The translations under genes were made by a program, and so were the position numbers. From Lineus longissimus (taxonomy: Eukaryota; Nemertea; Pilidiophora; Heteronemertea; Lineidae), in contig NC_088315.1 in the NCBI RefSeq assembly GCF_910592395.1, positions 9,054,501 to 9,118,500 on the forward strand: a DNA stretch of 64,000 nucleotides, written 5' to 3'. A model generated the notes under the pieces. It was not told the DNA's origin and made no database searches. It saw nothing but the letters and a program-made list of their open reading frames with translations. Positions 54,201 to 63,200 of the stretch are shown piece after piece. How positions within the stretch are numbered: position 1 is the first letter of the stretch; every line of letters starts with the position of its first letter.

Positions 54201-57200
54201 AGCAAGTTTGTCTGTTACAGAATGGTTCTAATGAAGCAAGTGTGTCTGTTATGGAAATGATTCAAACGAAGCAAGTTTGTCTGTTACAGAATGATTCAAA
54301 TGAAGCAAGTTTGTCTGTTACAGAATGGTTCTAATGAAGCAAGTGTGTCTGTTATGGAAATGATTCAAATGTAGCAAGTTTGTCTGTTACAGAATGGTTC
54401 TAATGAAGCAAGTTTGTCTGTTATGGAAATGATTCAAACGAAGCAAGTGTGTCTGTTACGGCGACTATTCAAACTCCAGTCTTGAGACAGCATGATCAAT
54501 GTTCAGACGTCTCCATCTAGCATTCTTCGTGATATCTTCAGGGGACTCGTGGCTAGTGAAAGGGTTAACAGACGACACAAAGCGTTGACTTCTAAAGGCT
54601 TTTATCCCGTTGGTAGTCAGGCCGATATCGGAGTAGCTCGCTTGCAAGTGAATATTAAGCGTTGACACTCGCACACTTATAAGATACCTAGCTGTAATTT
54701 CTGTTGAGTTACCATAGAAACTAAATATCAATTAGATGAGGCTGATTTCTCGGCGCGATCATTTCACTGCAACTCGTGTTTGAAGTCCAACTGAGGATGC
54801 AACTGTTACAGTTTTTCTTTGGGATGTGAAAAACGATTTTGGTCGCTAACAGGAATTAGAAACAGTGATTTATTCGAAATGAGGATAATTTGAAATGTGA
54901 TGTAATGAAATCAAAGTGATTTTCCTGTGCTGTCAATTGTAACATGATCCTTATGATGTGAGGTTATATCATAAGAAAACTGGTGACATTCGGTATGAAA
55001 ACTACTGGTGACGACTCATAATATTGCCACCATGTCATGACTTCGCATTAATAGCTTGATTTACTGTGATAAATCCCAATATGTTGTAGTGAGATGATAT
55101 TATGGTAACGTTATTTGGAATTATTCTGATGTATGGCAAATTCTACAGGTTGCTTCCCTTTAGAAAGTGGTCATGTTACTGTCTGTGGTTCTTGACGTGG
55201 TATCATCCATTTCTTACCAAAAGAGAAATGATGCTCTTTAACCAAATTTACCAGAATTTATGTCTCAACATCGCCATGGTTACGGCATTTATTGATGTGA
55301 AATTCCGATGAAATGTGTGGTATATGTATAATAAGGCGTGGGTGGTGAGTTTCGTGTTTACCACATGACCGATGAAATAAGATTCAGCAGAAATTATCAT
55401 AATGTTTGAAATGAACCCGAATGAAACTAAGATTCCTCAGTCTTTGGTTGTCAATGAATTCTAACAATGAATTTATCATTGCGTTTGGTGTCAAATATAT
55501 TGTGACTACGCGTAACACTCGAAACAAACTGCCAGAGGTAGTTATTGAAATAATTCATCTTGGTTGATAGAATAAGAAAAACGAAACCAAAACCTAATTG
55601 ATTTCACGTCATCTCTTTCCACTTTCAGGATCTCCAACTTTGAGACGCATCTTAGTAAACTTTTAAATGAGAAGAAAAAAGATAATAACCTACTTAGTTC
55701 AGGGAAACTTCGTGATCTCAAGCCCGATGATAAGGTAAGTGGACCCTATGTCCCTAAAACTATCATGAAATCCAACGAAGCTTGTCTCTGTGCAAATAAC
55801 TGTTAAAGAGCAGTGAGCAGTTATCGGTAAAAAATCTCTGAAGGCTCTTTGTGGCAAAGTACATATGTTCGATTCTTCCCTGTGACACTTTCTTACATCA
55901 TGCTGCTCAAATGGCAGTTCATCAAAATCGTTTGAGTGAACTGCCTTCCCTGACAAGAGAAGAAGTCAAGCGTAGTGCAATAAAACTTTGAAGGAAACTA
56001 GAGATAAAATTTGGAGCTCTGTATCTTGGTTTTGTCTGATGTGATTGAGCTATGCTTGTGTCTGAAGAGCCAAAGAAAACAAGCAATTTTTGTCTCCGCA
56101 ACATAGTCACGACCACATGCGCTTGTGGTTGGAACATGAGGGCCGATTGGTTTCGTCGCTGTGACTAAAATCGCTTGTTGGTATTGTTCGTAAACGCGAC
56201 TAATCCTTGTTTCAGGTGCAAGTATTGCGATGGCTAATAGACTACGTCACCGATGAGAAAAACGACGACTTAACAGACACGCTTAACGATTCATTTAGTT
56301 CGGATGATATGGTAGGTATGGCAAACAAAAGGGGGCAGTGTGACATCTTGGGAGCTTCGATTGAAGAATGATGTGCTGTTGAAGGAAACTGGAGGTTCCA
56401 GGGAAGCCAGATGGAGGAGTTGCTCTCTGTCACGTGTTGCTGTGGTGTCCACTACAGACATCAGTTCCGAGCAGACGAGCACTAATGTTTTCTCTGTGCT
56501 CAAAGCCCACTGAAGTAATTTCAAAGGAATATGTTCCAGGTGTTATTGCGTGAGTACACCAGGAAGTATTTTGGCCTGGTAGATTGAAAACTCCCCGTGT
56601 GCTTCTTTATAAACAAAGTGGTGAAACTACGTCACCTTCATGAGTACTATCGTGGGCCGTATACTGCTTTTGCTGCCCTGTGCCAATTCATTCGTGAGTA
56701 ATATGTGCCAGAACTGAAAATCTGAGCTACTCCTGGCTGATGGTTGATTAAGGTGCGCAGTCTAAATGGATTTTGGTGTCTCACCCTGTAAGGTAGCTCC
56801 CCTGTTGGGGAGAAATGACTATGGATGCGATTGTCTGTCTAGCACCTACAGAACACCATCATTATCTTTCAGAAGGCCTATGCGTGGAAACATGCAAGTA
56901 TACTTTTGTCTGTCTTACAGTGTTCTCCGGGGTTCAGCATAAAGGAGGGGTGGATATCTTATATGCAAATTATATTCAAAGTGTATGCAGATAATATGCA
57001 AATTTGATGTTTGAGGGACTCATTTGATATGCAACCTGAAGGTCATATGCTCGAAAGGTTTTTAGTTTTGGAACACTGCCACTGGTGAATTGCCACCAGG
57101 CAAACTGATTCTTTGATTTTGAGAACTGATGTGTTGGGTTTTGATGCATGGGGTCTACAAATCTCGCTTCAGATTTAAAACTTGAAGGTGGCCCGTGCCC

Positions 57201-60200
57201 TGACTTTCAATTAATGCATGTGGAAATTGTGCGGCAATATTTGATGTATTGGAGAACACTGTTTAGTCGGTTTTAGGTCTTATTGGCGATGTGGGTTTGG
57301 CCTTTCACTCTTATCATTTTGAAACGTCCTGTTCCATCGTTTCGTTGTTTTGCTATATTCGGTCGCCGTGTCATTGCGTTGTATTTCTATCTTCACTTTG
57401 ATGTAAGGTTGATGTTTCACATAGGACCATATACGTTACTCCCATTGTTCGCATGTCTTGTCATTTATTTCCATAAAAGTTCAGTTATTTCAATGCGTAT
57501 GTTAAAATAGGTATTAATTGGAATTTAGAGGATTTGAACGCTGGATGATGTTTCAGTGTAGTTGATCTAATGTAGTATTAGTAACTATTAGGGAAAATTA
57601 AAGAGGTTAAGTTGAGAATTTTTTCTCAGATGTCCTCATAATATTGTCTCCCCATTTTTGCTGTTCGCACAAATTGTCATATTGTGTAAACCTTTCTGTT
57701 TTTGGTTCTCCATCAAAGATTTATATGTCTGCTGTAACTCAAAACAACGAGGTTGGTGCAGTTGTGTATAAACTGTTGTTGATGATGTCACTCAAACAAC
57801 ATGGTTGGTGCAGTTGTGTATAAACCATTTGTTGATGATGTTACTCAAACAACATGGTTGGTGCAGTTGTGTATAAACTGTTGTTGATGATATTACGTGA
57901 AGTGATAGAAACTGACCGAGAGGAATCTGCTTATATGCAACAGGGATGTCAAATTTCCAATTTTAGGTAGATTTTAGACGTTTTCCTCTTTGGTAACTGC
58001 GAAATTTGATGGATCAACCTGAAACAGTGATGTCACTTTTCTGATTTTTGGAAGATTTCTGTTTTTCCTCTCCTGAATTTTTTAAAACTGACTGTAGAAA
58101 TGGAAAAATCTTTGTCTGAACTCTCTGTGGATCTTGAAATTTCAACATTGGACAAAAGACAAGCATTATAGAGGCATTTTTGTGCAAGTGTCAGTGTGTG
58201 TGCTGATCAAATGACAAGATTTTTACGAGAAAAAAATCTCGGGCATCCTGACCCTGTATAAGACAAACAAGCCAGCACCAAACCTGACAAGCCAGTGTGG
58301 CCTTGGGCTTGCATGTTTGGGTGCCAATGTTCTGTTCGGTTGGGGAGGTTGCGGCATGTACCAGTTGATGTCAACTCTGTGGTGTGGGTGTAGATGTGTG
58401 TGGTCGGTGATTGTAGTTGTGGTGTTGGTGTTCTAGGCTTTGGGGCAGGGGTAGGGGTGGCCACGACTTAAACACTGGCGGGCCATGTCCCGTAAAGATG
58501 TGCCCGACAGAGATGACTCTTATACCCATCTGCAGGATATTGGTTTAAGAGGGGTGTTCCATTGATATATCCTTATCACCAGAATCTAAGTCATGATTTT
58601 ACAAGTGCTGGCTGTAACTTCATCTTTATCCAGAGATCTTTGTCCGCTGTACGTTTTAATTTCTTATGCAAAAAACAGCAAGTCTGTGAATGCATCAGAA
58701 GTCTTCATCTTCTTGGTGGCAGTGGTTTCTAGTGTCTGGTGTGCTATTTTATTTCTAATGTCATTTGAGGCAGGAGTGGATGGCTGTCACCGAAGTGTAG
58801 TCTTGTTTCACTGCAAGTTACCTTAGTTGTTGTCAAGCCAGAAGTTTGGGAAAATCATGCTTTTTGTTTTAGGCGTATGAGTATGAGTATGAAAAGAAAT
58901 TTTGCCAATCAAATTTTTTCACAGGGAGTGTCATTCGGGGGGGGGGGGGCTTCTAGTGTCTCTTGTGGTACGCGTGTCACACCTTTTTATCACACAAAGT
59001 TGTCCTGGGGCTTACACCTGGCAGGGGCACTTGAGGACAGACAGGGTAGTTGGAATAAGTCGCACATATGGAGAACTGTTTTCCTTCTGTTCTAGATCAA
59101 TTGGAATGCCACGAACTTTGGAGGAGATACATATTCGATACGTGGTGATATATTTTTAAAAGGAACAGCAGCTCACAATTCTTGTTTTTCTTGACAATCT
59201 CAATTTTTCTTGCAGAGAGCAATAAATGTTGGCCAGGACGCGTTTGGGAATACATACTGGTATTTTGATGGTAAGTGCGTGCATGTTTGATATTTTCTAC
59301 ACCTTTCCAAGGCGGGACGCAATTATGACGCCACCTGCTCAAAGGTGTATTGTTACAACTTTTAACCAGAGTCTGAGCAAAGTATAGGGGAGTTGCCTAT
59401 CCTCTGTGGGGGAGATTAGCTCACTGTTCCATTTGTCCCCATCCATTCCCCTAACATCGTCCATCCTCATCCTCTTTGGTGGCCAAACCACCTCACATTT
59501 TCGCAAGCCATGGACGACAATTTCATATGGAAAGTTATTTTTTGCTCTTAGACCTGTAACAACCATGCTAGAAGATCCAAGAGAAAATTGTGAAACAAGA
59601 TGTCAAAAGCCATTAGCCCCATCAGCAGAGTTGTGTTTACTCAAAAAGAGCAGGAGTGGCTTTTAAATCTACATTCCTCTGATATTGTTACTCCAATATG
59701 ACCATCACAAACAAAACTGACACTAAAAAATAGGTTTTATTGGAGAATAAGTGGTGTCTCAATCTATCCAAATGTGTAGTTTTCTGGACTGATATCAGGT
59801 GGCAGCACCTGACAGTGCCTTTTTGTCACGCATCACATTGAATGAATCATTGGCCAGTTCACAAGAAACCGGCTCGATTTGAACTGTTTATTGACAACAA
59901 AGGCTGATGACTACATCCTGGTGCTTTAAACAATGACCGCAAATTAACCCTTTTCTGGTGAATGCTCTCCGAGTATAAGGTTAAATTTCAATTCACTTAA
60001 CTTTTAATTGTAATCGCGTTGTCCTTTTCTAGATTTAAGACTCTACAAGGAAAGTGCGGCGGTAAAAGGTGGCAGGAAGGAGTGGGATTGCATCTCCGTG
60101 TCGTTAAGCGACTGGCATTCGTTCCTCAACAAATATAAAAAGTCTTCGAACCCGGCTGAAAAGGAGCTTTATGAGTATCTCCACAATGAGCTCTTTCCAG

Positions 60201-63200
60201 TGATAGAGCCTCAGTTAGTTGTAAGTATCCAGTGTTGTGTTGGATTTAACCCTTTATGCTCGCTAACGGCTGTCGTTAGCTGTGTCAGTGTCCTTTGAAC
60301 GGCTGTGGGGGCCTCTGTGCAAACAAATTTCATGACCTTTTTAAGGTTGTCAATTTCCATTAGGCACTTATTATAACCATCGCGTGGGGCGACTTTAAAC
60401 GGGGTGGGGGGGGGGACTTCGAACACTGTCGAGAAAGAATTGTTGTTGACAGAAATATCTGTTGCCATGTGTCGCCCCAGGTGACGGTACCAAACTGTCC
60501 ACCCACAGATCGTCATTCAGAATACGGTAGTAGTTTCCATTTAAATTCCAAATAGCAAAAATTAAAAATAAATAGAAAATCTGAGTGAATTCTAATGAAA
60601 CTCGGGATTGCAGTTCTTAGAGAGCCCTCCATGCAGCAGTCGTCTCTGTGCATATCGATGCATTGGCAACACAATGCATGGAGGCCTTAAGTGTGTGACT
60701 ATAGTATTATCGATTACCTCAAATGACGTCATTACATAATAATTTCAACGATGTGTTCATCATCGAACAATTGACTCTTTCAGAAGCAAGAGAAGGACGG
60801 ATTTAATGATAAAAATCCCGACCTGGACCGGGACGCCATTTTAAGTAAAGAAAAAATTGATACGGAGGGCATGATCAAGAAAGAGACGCCGGTCGAGTTG
60901 GTCCTGCCGGAGGTCAAGCTGGAACCTATCACCAACGGCAACGATACGCCAAAAGATGGAAGCACAGAGGAGACAAACGTTGGGTCGGTGAAGTCAGAGG
61001 CGCAGAGTCTGCCTGATGAGAAGCCGCCCCCTGGTGTGGGGGATGGAGTGATGGCGCAAATTCCTGGTAGGTTGGCAGGAGTCGATTTGAATTTCAGCAG
61101 AACCTCTCTTTTAAGGTTACACTTGGAACGGACGAATTGAGTGGTGTCCTGATTACAGAGGTCGAATTCAATGGAAATTACGAATTCGGTACCAAGTGTG
61201 ATGTCCTTGAAAGAGAGGGTGTCGTTAAAATTGGTATTTTCTCTGAACTGAGTGGAATTTATCACTTAAATTTTGTTTATTCCAGATAAGAAACCTTTGA
61301 TGAAAGGTGGTCACCCGAACCAGACGGTACCATTCAATGCCACCAATCCACACCACATGTCTGGCAGGACGCCAACGTCTATGGACGCCCCCTTTATGCA
61401 GCAGCAGAGTCAAATCTTTGTGTTCTCGACGTCACTGGCGAACAAGGCTGCTGAGTCGGTCGTACGGGGACAGTACAAGTCGATCATTGCATATCATTTA
61501 GAGGAACCAGGAACGAAAAAATTCTTACAGGTGAGAGCCTTTGGCTGCTGGAGTGTGATGGTACACTGGTAGTGTACGAATGTGTGGAGTGCTGTTCAAG
61601 AATTGTGGCTTCCATTTCAATCCTTGTACTCTCCATGCGAGAGTCGCAACAGGCCTCCAATTTAACTGCTGCCGTCGCAGTTAGTACCCTCCAACATGGC
61701 ATTCGTCCCCTCTTAGATCTTCCTTCACATTTCCTACTACCCAAGGTACTGCTATAGTCATTATATGTGCTTCATATATTACTTGATCTAGTATTGCTGC
61801 AGAAAATGTTGGTTAACGGCAGATTATTTGGTGTAGTTCATTTTAACTATTGTGAATAACTATTGTGAAAAACTCCCTGACACATTTGTCTTTTTCAGAA
61901 ACATCCCCTGAAGATATCGCAATTCAATCGACCCCCTGGATTCCCGATGTTAACGAATTCACGGAACCAGTCTCCGCACATGGGTCCTGGAAATCGTCCG
62001 GTGGGATCGTGGCCACCTGACCAGCAAGGAATGTCCCCTGGAGGGGGCGGAATGAACTCGAATAACCCTGGAATGCCGTTGAATCCCAATATGCCAAACC
62101 CGAACATGATGCAAGGTTGGCAGGGACCGGGGCCTCCGAACGCTATGATGGCCCAGCAGTACGCAATGATGGGAAATGCCCAGATGGGCCCACATGGCCC
62201 ACCCGGGTCTCATATGAACTTATCCCAAACGAAAGTGCCTAATGAGAACTTAACTCCTGAACAGTTGCAGCGGCGCGAGGAACATTTAGCGAGTCTCCGG
62301 AAGATTCATCAGATGTTGTTTCCGGAGCAGGTTCAGGAGCACGGGATGCCCGGACACCCACAAGGTATGCCTGGCGGACCGCATCCGAATTCTGGAATGC
62401 CGATGGGACCCCAGGGTATGCCAGGGATGCCGAATATGTCTCCCAACCAAGCGAATATGATGTCGCATGGTAACTTTATGATGGGGCCTCACGGACAGAT
62501 GATGAGTGGCACCCCGCCTCAGTTATCACCGCAGGAGTTGCAGAGTTTGCCACCTGCTCAGCGCGAATGGTATCGGTTACAGCATGAATTTTACCACGAA
62601 AAGCGGCGCCACATGGCTATGGCTGCTCAAAATAATCCATATTTCCAGAACAATCCCATGAATATGAACTCTCCGAATTCAAGTGGTCAAGGGCCACCTC
62701 CTTCCTATTTTTCATCGATGGCTCAGAAACGCTGTGGGCCGCCCGGATCTTTATCACCTACCTCGCCTGGTTTTAATGGCCCGATGTCATCACCGCACGG
62801 ACCCATGCCTTCGCCTCATCTTTCGTCAGCTCATCCATCACCAGTTCCTGGAGAGTCCCATTTTCAATTTCCGTCGCAAAAGAGGCCACCAAGCCAACCG
62901 TATCCACCAATGGGGCAGAGTCCTGGTATGGTCGGTAGCCCTGGGTTCAATCATAATATGCCTGGGCCTAACATGATGCCATTCAATGACCAAATGATGC
63001 AACCCATGGGGCCAAACCAGGAGGGATTCGTCCAGAAGGCATCAAGTCCTGAAGTGTTCCTTGATCCGTCTGCTAACAATGTTGTGGGCGCTAAACCGCC
63101 ACCAAGTTACGGCCAAGCTACCAAGCGGAGAAAGTTGGAACAGGTCCCAGCCCCGGAGGAAATGCAGAAAAATCTCCAACCAACTCCGTCACCTCAACAG

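Noticed and set aside
53690..54466. Regular short repeats resembling a CRISPR array
   Set aside because: There are no unique spacers; units abut directly, the DNA is eukaryotic and lies in an intron, so it is a minisatellite.
61895..62492. Minus-strand frames opposite exon 10
   Set aside because: Shadows of the biased Met/Pro/Gly codons of the real plus-strand BCL9 frame.
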